This document shows, one piece after another, positions 26,131-34,703 of a DNA stretch of 64,000 bases. Within the stretch, counting starts at the first letter, position 1, and each line of letters begins with the position of its first letter. Below the pieces are notes generated by a model. It had not been told where the DNA came from. It was given only the letters and a program-made list of their open reading frames with translations, and ran no database searches. The translations under genes and the position numbers were made by a program. This DNA is from Rhizobiaceae bacterium. Lineage in GTDB: Bacteria; Pseudomonadota; Alphaproteobacteria; Rhizobiales; Rhizobiaceae. The stretch covers positions 331,547-395,546 of the forward strand of contig CAJPFN010000014.1 of assembly GCA_905339215.1 (NCBI GenBank). The letters run 5' to 3'.

Positions 26131-26430
26131 CTAGGTCTCCGGCTCGACGGCGAAGAGCAGCGGATAGCCCTTGTCGCGGGCGGCGTCGGTGGCCCGCGCC
26201 GCCTTGGTCTCGGCGACGTCCCTCTGGAACACGGCGACGACGCACAGCCCGCGCCGGTGCGCGGTGATCATCACCCGCTGCGCCTGGTCGGCGCTCATGC
26301 GGAACTCGGCCTTGAGCACGGTGACGACGAACTCGCGCGGCGTGAAATCATCATTGAGCAGCAGCACCTTGTAGAGCTTCGGGTGCTGGGTCTTGGGCTT
26401 GGCGACGGTGCGAGGCGCGGCGACTGGCAT
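26131..26430 (-). CDS. clpS: ClpS adaptor of the ClpAP protease (class II-like)
   Basis: This 99-residue N-end-rule adaptor delivers N-degron substrates to ClpA. The core LYKVLLLNDDFTPREFVVTVL (residues 19-39) contains the N-degron pocket (NDDFTP), and VAVFQRDVAETKAAR contains the ETK segment that contacts ClpA. Alphaproteobacteria often carry two ClpS types. The FRMSADQAQRVMITAHRRG segment differs from the canonical MxxVHxxG pocket wall and fits the ClpS2 type. No clpA is adjacent. The ATG at 26430 is the only good start. Confidence 0.9.
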   Translation of the reverse strand: MPVAAPRTVAKPKTQHPKLYKVLLLNDDFTPREFVVTVLKAEFRMSADQAQRVMITAHRRGLCVVAVFQRDVAETKAARATDAARDKGYPLLFAVEPET

Positions 26431-26545
26431 TCTGGGGGGCTCCGGCTCGACGGACGCTTAATTATACATTTACCCTTCGAAAGGGTCCATTGTCCGCTGC
26501 GTGCTAGCCGTGGATGACGCCGGCGACCCGGGAGGAATGGAAGCC

Positions 26546-27208
26546 ATGTGCTTTTCGGCGACAGCGAGCTTCGCCACGGCAGCGATGACCGGCGTAGCGG
26601 GAATCGCGGCGGTGGCGATGGTGCGCGCGCCGCGCGACCTGCCGCTCGCCGCCATGCCGCTGTTCTTCGCCGCCCAGCAGGCGGTCGAAGGCTTCCTCTG
26701 GCTGGGGCTGGCGCAGACGCCGCCGTCGCCCGCGACCACGGCGCTGACCTATGCCTTCCTCGTCTTCGCCCAGGTGTTCTGGCCGGTCTGGGCGCCGGTG
26801 GCCGCGCTGGCAATCGAGCCGTCGCCGGGGCGCCGGCGGGCGATTCTCGCCTGCCTGGCGTCGGGCACCGCGATCGCCGCCTATCTCGGCTGGGACATCG
26901 CCAGCCGCGCGCATACGGCAGCGATCGTCGGCGGACACATCGTCTACACGGGCGACTATTCGCGGGCCGAGCCGCTCGCCCTCGCCTATCTCGCGGCGAC
27001 GGCGCTGCCGCTGCTGCTGTCGTCGCGAAGGGCGGCGATGCTGCTCGGCGTCATCATCCTGATCGGCTCGGCGGTCGCCTACGACTTCTACCGCGAGGCC
27101 TTCGTCTCGGTCTGGTGCTTCTTCGCCGCGGCGGCGAGCGCGGTCATCCTCACCCATTTCGAGCGGGCCCGGCGCCGCGCAACGGCGGCGGCGGTCGCGA
27201 AGGCCTGA
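26546..27208 (+). CDS. Integral membrane protein, DUF6629-like
   Basis: This 220-residue protein has about seven hydrophobic helices and the opening MCFSATASFATAA, which is characteristic of DUF6629 proteins. Other family-like features are FFAAQQAVEGFLWL and FWPVWAPVA. Function of the family is unknown. The ATG at 26546 is 10 bases after GGGAGGA; an ATG at 26537 touches that site. It is convergent with the AAA ATPase gene, with 13 bases between stops. Confidence 0.75.
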   Translation: MCFSATASFATAAMTGVAGIAAVAMVRAPRDLPLAAMPLFFAAQQAVEGFLWLGLAQTPPSPATTALTYAFLVFAQVFWPVWAPVAALAIEPSPGRRRAILACLASGTAIAAYLGWDIASRAHTAAIVGGHIVYTGDYSRAEPLALAYLAATALPLLLSSRRAAMLLGVIILIGSAVAYDFYREAFVSVWCFFAAAASAVILTHFERARRRATAAAVAKA

Positions 27209-27221
27209 CGACGTCCTCCGT

Positions 27222-29132
27222 TCAGGCGCTCCACAGGCCTTTCGCCTTCAGCTCCTCGATCTCGCGGACCGCGCGCTCGCGCAGCCGGACGTCGCGCACC
27301 ATCTTCGACACGGCGCTGTCGTCGGAACGGTCGGAGTAGCGGAACTCGGAATCGGCGTAGCGGTTGATCTCCTGCATGACCATCTCCATGGAGAACGGCC
27401 CGCGCAGCTCCTCGATCATCGCCTTCTTCTCGTCGTAGCCCTTGTGCATGAAGGCTTCCGGCTTCTCGAACCAGTCGTCGGGCAGCTCGATGTCCATGGC
27501 GCGCATCTTGATGGCGTCGGTGACGTTCTTGATGGCGCGGCCGGTGAAGCGCGGCTCGGCCTCCTTGATCATGTGCAGGTAGGTGCCGACGTCGGCGAGC
27601 GTCTTCGGCCCGCCGTTCGCCTTCATGAAGCGCTCGTAGACCTTCATCAGCCCGTCTTCCTGCGGTTTCCCATGCTCCTCGTAGGCTTCGGAGATGGCGC
27701 GCTGGATCTCCTGCGCGGCATAGAGCTGGTGCTCGCCGAGCGGTATCCTGTGGTTCTTGCCGGCGAGCAGCACGAAGATGTCGATGTAGTCGTCGCGGGT
27801 CTGCGGCCCGTCGACCAGCCAGCGGGCGCCGGCGCGCTGGCGCAGGGCGTCGTCGACGTTTTCCGGATAGTTGGAGAACATGCCGAAGGAGCAGTTGCCG
27901 CGCACCACCGTGCCGGCGCCGGCAAAGGCGTCCATGAGCACGCCGGTGATTTCCTGCTGGCCGGCGGAGGCGCGGTCGTCGGAGCGCCGCGCCGCCACCT
28001 GGTCGATGTCGTCGATGGTGCCGAAGCCGATCGAGCGCGGGTTCAAGACGTTGTTGATGAACTGGCGGCAGTTCTGGCCCGACTTGCCCTGGTAGGACGA
28101 GATCTGGTCGACGCCGAAGTTCTCGTAGGCGAAAGGATAGCCGGCGACCTGGGCATAGCCGTGGACGAGGCCGGCGATCATCTGGATCAGCGTCGTCTTG
28201 CCGGTGCCCGGCGCGCCGTCGCCGATGAAGGTGAAGAGGAAGCCGCCGAGCTCGACGAACGGGTTCAGCTCGCGGTCGAAGTCGTAGGCCATCAGCATCT
28301 TGGCGAGCTTGACCGACTGGTACTTGGCGATGTGGTTGCCGACGACCTCCTCGGGCTTCTTGAAGGTCATCACCAGCGGCTTCGACTTCTTGCCCGGCGC
28401 GACGTCGAAGCCGTCGAGGGTGAAGTCGTCGGCGTCGATGCGGATGTGGGCGTTCTCAAACGCGCCGAGCCCGTCGAAGCGGCCCTTTCGCGCCAGCAGC
28501 CCGTCGATCGAGAGGCGGGCCAGCGCGCGCGTCCTCACCAGAAGGTCGGCGTCGTCCCTGGCGCCGGCGAGGGCGCGGTCGAGGCCGGCCAGCACCGACT
28601 TCACCGCGTCCTGCGGCGTGTCGAAGAGAAAATCCGGCGCGGCGATGTCGTTCGGCGGCTCGCCGTCGGTGTCGATCAGCTGCAGCAGATAGGAGGAGAA
28701 GGTGAAGGCGGCGACATAGCCTGAGGCGGCGAGCAGGCGGCGGAAATGCGCGGCCTCGTCGCCCTCTAGGGGCGCGCGGGCGTTGCGCGCCTGCAGGCTC
28801 TCCAACTCGGTCGAGCGGCCGAAGACATCGGCGACGGCGAGCGCGATCTGGATGCCGCGCCGGGCGCGATAGAGCAGCGTGTGCTGGGGGATGGAAAGAA
28901 GCTGGTCGTCGGGGCGGATCGCCTGGACGGTCTTGGCCAGCTCGACCTCGCGGGTCTTCCTCACTGCGCCGACCGAAACGGTCGAGACGAAGCGGCGGCC
29001 GGTTCCAGCGAGACTGGTGGACGACTGGCCGGAACTGTCCTCCAGCACCACGACGCGGGTGATGAAGCTCTGCGCCGTGGCGCGGTGCTTTTCGATGTCG
29101 GCTTCGGAAATGGCGGTCAGGCCGGTGTCCAT
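27222..29132 (-). CDS. AAA+ ATPase of an uncharacterised three-gene operon
   Basis: This 636-residue protein has a long N-terminal region (1-290) unlike known domains, then a AAA+ module: Walker A GDGAPGTGKTT (about 303-313), Walker B GTIDDIDQ (about 371-378), a sensor-1-like Asn in GMFSNYPENVDDALRQRAGAR with a following Arg finger candidate, and a helical C-terminus. The organisation recalls VPS4/MoxR-like remodelling ATPases acting as hexamers. The ATG has GAGG 6 bases upstream. It is the last gene of an operon with two proteins of unknown function, one a long coiled coil, suggesting a substrate or adaptor. No transmembrane segment is present. Confidence 0.85.
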   Translation of the reverse strand: MDTGLTAISEADIEKHRATAQSFITRVVVLEDSSGQSSTSLAGTGRRFVSTVSVGAVRKTREVELAKTVQAIRPDDQLLSIPQHTLLYRARRGIQIALAVADVFGRSTELESLQARNARAPLEGDEAAHFRRLLAASGYVAAFTFSSYLLQLIDTDGEPPNDIAAPDFLFDTPQDAVKSVLAGLDRALAGARDDADLLVRTRALARLSIDGLLARKGRFDGLGAFENAHIRIDADDFTLDGFDVAPGKKSKPLVMTFKKPEEVVGNHIAKYQSVKLAKMLMAYDFDRELNPFVELGGFLFTFIGDGAPGTGKTTLIQMIAGLVHGYAQVAGYPFAYENFGVDQISSYQGKSGQNCRQFINNVLNPRSIGFGTIDDIDQVAARRSDDRASAGQQEITGVLMDAFAGAGTVVRGNCSFGMFSNYPENVDDALRQRAGARWLVDGPQTRDDYIDIFVLLAGKNHRIPLGEHQLYAAQEIQRAISEAYEEHGKPQEDGLMKVYERFMKANGGPKTLADVGTYLHMIKEAEPRFTGRAIKNVTDAIKMRAMDIELPDDWFEKPEAFMHKGYDEKKAMIEELRGPFSMEMVMQEINRYADSEFRYSDRSDDSAVSKMVRDVRLRERAVREIEELKAKGLWSA

Positions 29133-29149
29133 CGGATGCCTCGTCGGTC

Positions 29150-29293
29150 GTGGTTGGTCGGGCGTGGTGAGTCGGTCGTCGGTCGTCGGTCGGCGGTCGT
29201 GGAGAGCAGGCCGCCGATCGTCAGCCGCCGGTCAAGAGCCGAGCGGTTGGTCCGCGCCGCTTCGACCGACGACCGACGACCAACGACCGACTC
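29150..29293. repeat. Inverted GTCGGTCGTC repeat between two operon genes
   Basis: The 159-bp gap between the AAA gene and its upstream neighbour is filled by a palindromic repeat. The left arm (29169-29193) is a tandem GGTCGTC array, and the right arm (29263-29293) is its near-exact reverse complement and overlaps the upstream stop codon. Further partial stems lie in the 70-base centre (GCCGCC/GGCGGT). Transcribed, it would form a long hairpin between the two cistrons. I see it as a REP-like intergenic element of rhizobial type. Confidence 0.7.
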
Positions 29294-30455
29294 AGACATC
29301 GCTGATCACCTGCCCCTTGGACAGGATGTGGACCTTGTAGCCGGAAAAGATCTTCTGCGCCTCGCCGGCGGCGTAGAGCGCCTGGTAGGCCTCGTGCGGA
29401 ATCAGCGCGTGCTTCTCGTAGCTCGACACGCCCTGGCGGGCGGCTTCGAGATCGTCGGTCTCGATGTGGAACTCCTCCGACGCGGGCGTCGACGAGAACA
29501 GGCCCTTGCGCGCCGGGCGCTCGGCCTTGGAGAACACCTCCTGCACGGTCCAGGTGAGCAGCCAGGCGTTCTCCGGCTTGCGCACCTTGGAAAGCACCTC
29601 CTCGACCACCGAATTATGCTCGGTGATACCGGCCGTGTAGAACGGCCCCAGCACGACGCGGCGCAGCTGCTTGGGGTGGAGCGTCGGGAAATCCTTGTCG
29701 AGGTTGCCGGCGATGGTTGCCGGCGACAGGGCGTAGGCCGAGTTCTTCTCGGTGAAATCGTCGAAGCGGTGGGCGAGGTCGGGATTGAGCAGCCCGTCGA
29801 CGGGCAGCGGGATCTCCACCCTGGCGTTGAGCTTGCCGTCGCGCGTGACCAGCTGCTCGACCATCGCCTCGGAACCGTCTTCGACGGTCGCCATGTAGAT
29901 CAGCGGCAGGTTGGCGGTGCCGTCGAAAGCGCCCCAGTGGACCAGGTAGAAGGGCCGGCCGGACTTCGGGTTGACCGAGACCAGCGCCGTCTGGGCGAGG
30001 ATGAAGGGGCCGAAGGTCGCTCCGGCCTGCACGTCCTCCAGATAGAGCCGCTCGGCCATCGACTTCTGCAGCGCCGCCGGGAAGGCCTTGTGGCGCAGGA
30101 TGAAGTCGGCCATCTCGGCGCGGATCTCGTCGGGCTGCGGAATGGCCGCCAGGCGCTTGTCGGCGGTGCGGCGGTCGTTCTCCAGCTCGAGCACGTTCTG
30201 GTACACGGGAAAGCCGCTCTCGGCGCGCGAGATGCGGAACTTCTCGGTGAAGCCGATGCGGTTCCTCCAGCAGGCGAAGGAGGTCTCCAGCCGGGAGATG
30301 TATTCGGCGACGATGCCGGCGACGATGCCGTGCCGGTAGAGCGGCGAGCGGTCGTCGCGCATGAACACTTCGAGCCCGCCCAGTGCGGCGGCGATGGCGT
30401 CGAAATAGCGGGCTGAAGGATTGTCGGGGGTCGTCGCGGACGTTGCAGCTTGCAT
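29292..30455 (-). CDS. Unknown protein, middle gene of the AAA operon
   Basis: This 387-residue soluble protein has mixed alpha/beta composition and no signal peptide or membrane helix. I recognise no domain. Features include a His/Asp-containing YRHGIVAGIVAEYISRLETSF near the start, a FGPFILAQTALVSVNPKSGRPFYLVHWGAFDG centre and a C-terminal EKHALIPHEAYQALY. The ATG at 30455 follows a GGGGGG purine run; an upstream ATG at 30479 is less likely. It is 49 bases after the coiled-coil gene and separated from the AAA gene by the inverted repeat. It may be a substrate-recognition or effector partner of the ATPase. Confidence 0.75.
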   Translation of the reverse strand: MQAATSATTPDNPSARYFDAIAAALGGLEVFMRDDRSPLYRHGIVAGIVAEYISRLETSFACWRNRIGFTEKFRISRAESGFPVYQNVLELENDRRTADKRLAAIPQPDEIRAEMADFILRHKAFPAALQKSMAERLYLEDVQAGATFGPFILAQTALVSVNPKSGRPFYLVHWGAFDGTANLPLIYMATVEDGSEAMVEQLVTRDGKLNARVEIPLPVDGLLNPDLAHRFDDFTEKNSAYALSPATIAGNLDKDFPTLHPKQLRRVVLGPFYTAGITEHNSVVEEVLSKVRKPENAWLLTWTVQEVFSKAERPARKGLFSSTPASEEFHIETDDLEAARQGVSSYEKHALIPHEAYQALYAAGEAQKIFSGYKVHILSKGQVISDV

Positions 30456-30504
30456 TGACCCCCCGAAAGAACCGTCCAAGCGTGAGACCTCGAGGACGCC
30501 CGCC

Positions 30505-31593
30505 CTACGCCTTCACGTAGTCCGAGGCGTTGTGCTTCCGCAGCACCTCGTCGAAGCGGCGGGCGAATGCCTCGTCGGCGAGCTTCTTGCGGCGCTGGAT
30601 GTCGGCGGTGGCGACCATGTTCTTCTCATGCAGCTCGAGCAGGTCGCCGATGTGCTTCTGCGCCGCGGCGCCGATGCCGGCCATGGTCTCTTCCGCCGTG
30701 TTGTCGACCTGGGAGCCCAGCGTGTTGATCTTGTGGGCGACGTCCTGCTGGGCGGCAGTCTTCAGCGAGTCCTCGAGCGCCTTGTAGAGGACGATGCGCT
30801 GCTCGGTGTCGATGGTCAGCTTGTTTATCAGCGTGTTCTGCGCCGCGATCTGGTTGTTCAGCGAATCGACGAAGGTCTGGAACATTGAGGTGTAGCGCTC
30901 GAGCGTCTGGCTCTCGGCGAGCAGTTCCTGCTCCTTCGCCTGGCGCTCGTTGTATTCGGTGGCGAGCTTGGAGCGCTCCGATTCCAGCGCCGTGCGGTCG
31001 GTCTGGCTGGTCGAGGCGGCGATCCTGTTTTCGATGTCGAGGAGGAGTGGGTTCAGTTCCTCGATGCGCTTCTGCACGGCGGTCAGGTTGTCGATCGTCA
31101 TCTTGCGGCGCTCGATCACCTGGGCGAGGCTGGTCTCCGAGGTCTTGTAGCGCTCGTCGAGGACCTGCTTCTGGGCCCTGAGGATGCCGACGATCGTGTC
31201 GGACTTGCCGAGCAGTTCCTGCAGATTGCCGGCGAGCGACATGTTGCGGACGCGCTCGGTGCGCATGCGCTGCTTCGACTGGGCCGAGAAGATGCCGATG
31301 AAGGTTTCCCAGCCGGTGAAGTTCTTCATCGACTCGAACTCGGAGCCGAAGACGTTGGTGGCGTCCTCCAGCCCGATGATCAGGTCGGCGATGTTGCCTT
31401 CCATGACCTTCTGCTGCTTGAGCACGTCCTCGATGCGGGCGTTCTCGATGTCGAAGTCGGCCGCGCCGATCTTGGCGTCGGTCTTGGCGAACTTGTCGAG
31501 CACGGTCGCCGACTGGTCGATCTTGGAGCGCATCTCCTCGACCACCCGCCGGGTCTTCTCGATCTCGGCGTCGAAATTCTGCAGTGTGGCCAT
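30505..31593 (-). CDS. Long helical/coiled-coil protein, first gene of the AAA operon
   Basis: This 362-residue protein is almost entirely alpha-helical and has no signal or membrane segment. Coiled-coil stretches at about 1-70, 110-240 and 290-355 flank a short more globular patch (EFESMKNFTGWETFIGIFSAQ). The arrangement of a Trp-containing break followed by long helices loosely recalls TelA-type proteins of tellurite/stress operons; that is a shape comparison only. The ATG has GAGGGGA upstream. As first gene of an operon ending in a AAA+ ATPase it could be a filament, adaptor or structural partner. Confidence 0.75.
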   Translation of the reverse strand: MATLQNFDAEIEKTRRVVEEMRSKIDQSATVLDKFAKTDAKIGAADFDIENARIEDVLKQQKVMEGNIADLIIGLEDATNVFGSEFESMKNFTGWETFIGIFSAQSKQRMRTERVRNMSLAGNLQELLGKSDTIVGILRAQKQVLDERYKTSETSLAQVIERRKMTIDNLTAVQKRIEELNPLLLDIENRIAASTSQTDRTALESERSKLATEYNERQAKEQELLAESQTLERYTSMFQTFVDSLNNQIAAQNTLINKLTIDTEQRIVLYKALEDSLKTAAQQDVAHKINTLGSQVDNTAEETMAGIGAAAQKHIGDLLELHEKNMVATADIQRRKKLADEAFARRFDEVLRKHNASDYVKA

Positions 31594-31684
31594 CAGTCCC
31601 CTCCAGTCTCAACCGGTCAAATGCCCGGGGAATATATGTGGCGTGCGCATCGATTGAAAGACGCCGGAGATCATGAAGTGCGGC

Positions 31685-31704
31685 CGGCCGGCGATCGCCG
31701 GCCG
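31685..31704 (-). terminator. Perfect 20-nt palindrome downstream of the cytochrome c gene
   Basis: CGGCCGGCGATCGCCGGCCG is a perfect palindrome 50 bases past the cytochrome stop in its direction of transcription and upstream of the coiled-coil gene. It could fold as a hairpin with a minimal loop, but no T-run follows, so termination is uncertain. It may be another small palindromic element. Confidence 0.35.
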
Positions 31705-31753
31705 CTCCGCCCCGGAGGGAAGGCGGAGGGCCCGTCGGGCGGTCGTCCCGGCG

Positions 31754-32146
31754 TCAGGGCTTGGGATCGGCCTTCAGGTAGGCGATGACGTCGGCGATCT
31801 CGTCGTCCTTCTTCAGGCCGGCGAACGCCATCTTGTTGCCCGGGATCTTGCCCTTGGGATCCTTCAGGTACTCGGCGATGTTCGCCTCGTCCCAGACCAG
31901 GCCCGCGGCGCCGGCATCCTTCATGGCCTGCGAGTACTTCGACGCGAAGCTCTCCAGCGTGCCCGCGGTGCGGCCGACGACGCCGACCAGGTTCGGGCCG
32001 ACCTTGTCCTTCGCCTCCACGGCGTCGTGGCACGACGTGCACTTGTTGAAGACCTTCTTGCCTTTCGCCGCGTCGCCGTCGGCGAAGGCGGGGGAGGCGA
32101 GAACCGCGACGGCGGCGAACATGGCGAGGGAAGCTGCAGCTTTCAT
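31754..32146 (-). CDS. Periplasmic class I cytochrome c
   Basis: This 130-residue protein has a signal peptide (MKAAASLAMFAAVAVLASPAFA), the single heme motif CTSCH (Cys36, Cys39, His40) and the distal Met ligand at Met106 (IPGNKMAFAGL). VGPNLVGVVGR after the heme motif is typical of cytochrome c2/c550. It would carry electrons in the periplasm. Its partner complex is not encoded nearby; the downstream genes are the AAA operon. The 284-bp upstream (32147-32430) has no recognisable gene. Confidence 0.92.
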   Translation of the reverse strand: MKAAASLAMFAAVAVLASPAFADGDAAKGKKVFNKCTSCHDAVEAKDKVGPNLVGVVGRTAGTLESFASKYSQAMKDAGAAGLVWDEANIAEYLKDPKGKIPGNKMAFAGLKKDDEIADVIAYLKADPKP

Positions 32147-32430
32147 GAGAACACCCCGATTTCGTGTGCGGGCTCCATATCAGACCGACCGGACCGAAGG
32201 CCAGCGGTCCAAACGTAGCAAGTCGTCGCACGCGTTGCGAGCGACGTCGTCAAAACGTCGCGGGCGACGGGGGGTTCCGGCCGTGTCCGGCTGCTTGACG
32301 CCGGCCGTGGATTCCGGCGGCCCGGTGCCTGCCGGAGCGCCGACGCGCTGGCCGTCGAGGGCGCCGCCCGCAAGGCAGGGCGGCGCGGTATCCCGGCGCC
32401 GTCGCCGGGTACCGCGCGGCAGACGGGAAA

Positions 32431-32694
32431 TCAGCCCGCGTTTCTGCGGGGTGCGCCGGCGCCGGCGACGACCTTGCGCTTCGGCGCGGCAATCAAGCCT
32501 TCGCGCTGGGCCAGCTTGCGCGCCGCCTTGCGCGTGCGGCGGACCGCCTCGGCCTTTTCGCGGGCCTTGCGCTCGGACGGCTTTTCATAGGCGCGGCGCG
32601 CCTTCATCTCGCGGAAGACGCCTTCGCGCTGAAGCTTCTTCTTGAGGACCCGGAGGGCCTGTTCGACGTTGTTTTCGCGTACGAGAACCTGCAA
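32431..32694 (-). CDS. rpsU: 30S ribosomal protein S21
   Basis: This 87-residue small-subunit protein reads (M)[20 protein letters not shown] at its N-terminus, the universal S21 sequence, with a basic C-terminal extension ([19 protein letters not shown]) as in alphaproteobacteria. S21 always begins at this Met-Gln-Val, and the codon here is TTG (32694), with GGAAG 4 bases upstream. An in-frame ATG at 32736 would add 14 residues not found in the family. A TTG start for such an abundant protein is notable. Confidence 0.92.
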   Translation of the reverse strand: MQVLVRENNVEQALRVLKKKLQREGVFREMKARRAYEKPSERKAREKAEAVRRTRKAARKLAQREGLIAAPKRKVVAGAGAPRRNAG

Positions 32695-32842
32695 TGGACT
32701 TCCTTCGATCTGGAGTGTCGGTTGATCTGGCCGCATGGCGGCGCACAGTCGCCGGCGCGTCGCGCGGCGCAAGAACGACCCTCAAATAGGTGCGCCGGAC
32801 GCGAATGTCACGCTAAAACGGCGGGGCGGAGCGGAACCGGCG

Positions 32843-33454
32843 TTACGGCGCGCGAAAACCGACGAAGTCGTCGGCCGGCATGCGCCCCATCTCCTCTTCC
32901 CAGTGGCGCCGGCACAGCGAGACGTACTGGGAATCGCCGATGAAGACCTGCGCACCCTGTCGGGCGACCTTGCCGTCGGGGCCGAGCCTGACGACCATCG
33001 TGGCCTTGCGCCCGCAGCGGCAGATGGTGCGCACCTCGCGCAGGTCGTCGGCGATGGCGAGCAGCGCCTTCGAACCGGGAAAGAGTTCGCCGCGGAAATC
33101 GGTCCTCAGTCCGTAGCACATCACCGGCACGCCGAGCCGGTCGGCGACGCGGGCGAACTGCCAGACCTGGTCGGCGGTGAGGAACTGCGCCTCGTCGACA
33201 AACACGCAATGGACCGTGGCGTGGGCGTGGCGCGCCTCGACCGCCGCGAACAGGTCGTCGTCCGGTCCGAAGGTCTCGGCTTCCGAGGACAGGCCGATGC
33301 GCGACCCGATTCGCCCGCGCCCGGCGCGGTCGTCGAGCGCGGCGATGAACAGCATCGTCGACATGCCGCGCTCCCGGTAGTTGTAGGATGCCTGGAGCAG
33401 CGCGGTGGATTTGCCCGCGTTCATGGTCGAGTAGTGGAAGTAGAGCTTGGCCAT
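32843..33454 (-). CDS. tdk: Thymidine kinase
   Basis: This 203-residue salvage enzyme phosphorylates thymidine. The P-loop MNAGKST (11-17), the VFVDEAQFL motif (Walker B-like), GLRTDFRGELFPGS (the lasso/substrate loop) and a CxCG zinc element (ICRCGRKATM) are visible. The ATG at 33454 starts the family-conserved MAKLYFHYSTMNAG; the long upstream frame is a shadow of the divergent region. It is divergent from choX with 215 bp between (33455-33669), where I see no operator. Confidence 0.95.
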   Translation of the reverse strand: MAKLYFHYSTMNAGKSTALLQASYNYRERGMSTMLFIAALDDRAGRGRIGSRIGLSSEAETFGPDDDLFAAVEARHAHATVHCVFVDEAQFLTADQVWQFARVADRLGVPVMCYGLRTDFRGELFPGSKALLAIADDLREVRTICRCGRKATMVVRLGPDGKVARQGAQVFIGDSQYVSLCRRHWEEEMGRMPADDFVGFRAP

Positions 33455-33669
33455 CGCCCTATTATGCCGGTGGCGGGCGGCGCGGCGAGTGGGCGGCCGT
33501 CGCATTCCACACAAAAACCGTCGCGCTTGTCGCAGGCAGATAAGTGCGCGCCGCGACCTGCCGCTTGCAACACCGCCGAAATGGTGTTTGGCTCGTCGAA
33601 AGACAAAGCGGCGCCGCATCGCGGACGTCCGGGTGGAACATACTTGACGCAACAACGGGAGTTACAAGC

Positions 33670-34605
33670 ATGTCGCGTATGACGTCGTTCGTCGCCGGCC
33701 TCGGCCTGGCGGCAATCCTCTCAACAGGCACCGCGTTCGCCGGCGACGCCGAGAGCTGCAAGAAGGTGCGCTTCGCCGACGTCGGCTGGACCGACATCCA
33801 GGCGACCACCGGCGTTGCCCACAACCTTCTCACCGCGCTCGGCTACGAGCCGGACGTGCAGGTGCTCGCCGTGCCGGTGACCTATACGTCGCTGAAGAAC
33901 AAGGACATCGACGTCTTCCTCGGCAACTGGATGCCCTCCATGGCCGCCGACGTGCAGCCCTATCTCGACGACAAGTCGGTCGAGACGGTGGCGATGAACC
34001 TCGAAGGCGCCGGTTACGGCCTCGTAGTGCCGACCTATGTCGCCGAGGCCGGAGTGAAGAGCCTGAAGGACATCGGCCCGAACAAGGACAAGTTCGCCGG
34101 CAAGATCTACGGCATCGAGCCGGGCAACGACGGCAACCGCATCGTGCTCGACATGATCGCCGACGCCGCCAACGGTCTCGACGGCTTCGAGCTGGTCGAA
34201 TCGTCCGAGGCCGGCATGCTCAGCCAGGCCGAGAAGTCGATGAAGGACAACGAGTGGATCGTCTTCCTCGGCTGGACCCCGCATCCGATCATGGGCGAGA
34301 TGAAGATCACCTATCTCGACGGCATGGGCGATTCCGGCTTCGGCGCGGCAACCGTGCACACCAACGTGCGCGCGGGCTACACCACCGAGTGCCCGAACGT
34401 CGGCAAGTTCATCACCAATCTGAAGTTCTCCCTGTCGATGGAAAACCAGATCATGGACGCCATCCTCAAGGGTGAGGACGCCAACAAGGCGGCCCTGGTC
34501 TGGCTGAAGGCAAATCCGGACGCGGTCACGCCCTGGCTCGACGGCGTCACCACCTTCGACGGCGGCGACGCGGCGGCGGCCGTCAAGGCCTCGCTCGGCC
34601 AGTGA
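33670..34605 (+). CDS. choX: Choline ABC transporter substrate-binding protein
   Basis: This 311-residue protein has a signal peptide (about 1-24, cleavage near AFA-GD) and an OpuAC fold. Aromatic-box residues for a quaternary amine are seen in DVGWTDIQATTG, LGNWMPSM, GYGLVVPTYV and LGWTPHPIMGEM, matching the S. meliloti ChoX pattern. It captures choline (possibly also acetylcholine) and is followed by choW and choV. The ATG has GGGAG upstream. The choline would feed glycine betaine synthesis or catabolism; no betABI genes are here. Confidence 0.93.
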   Translation: MSRMTSFVAGLGLAAILSTGTAFAGDAESCKKVRFADVGWTDIQATTGVAHNLLTALGYEPDVQVLAVPVTYTSLKNKDIDVFLGNWMPSMAADVQPYLDDKSVETVAMNLEGAGYGLVVPTYVAEAGVKSLKDIGPNKDKFAGKIYGIEPGNDGNRIVLDMIADAANGLDGFELVESSEAGMLSQAEKSMKDNEWIVFLGWTPHPIMGEMKITYLDGMGDSGFGAATVHTNVRAGYTTECPNVGKFITNLKFSLSMENQIMDAILKGEDANKAALVWLKANPDAVTPWLDGVTTFDGGDAAAAVKASLGQ

Positions 34606-34634
34606 CGCCGGGCGCAACAGCGATCTAGCCGGAG

Positions 34635-34665
34635 ACGGCGGCCGGTCCCCGCGGACGGCCGCCGT
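34635..34665 (+). terminator. Hairpin between choX and choW
   Basis: A perfect 10-bp stem (34635-34644 with 34656-34665), extendable inward with GTCC/GGAC, lies 30 bases after the choX stop and before choW. No T-run follows. It probably stabilises the choX message or attenuates read-through, raising binding protein over transporter. Confidence 0.55.
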
Positions 34666-34703
34666 TCTCGCATTCACGGACCGGAAGACGCAGGAGGGGC
34701 GCA

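Noticed and set aside
29160..29295. Tandem GTCGTC repeats as a possible CRISPR array
   Set aside because: Units are 7 bp with no spacers and form an inverted repeat; no cas gene nearby.
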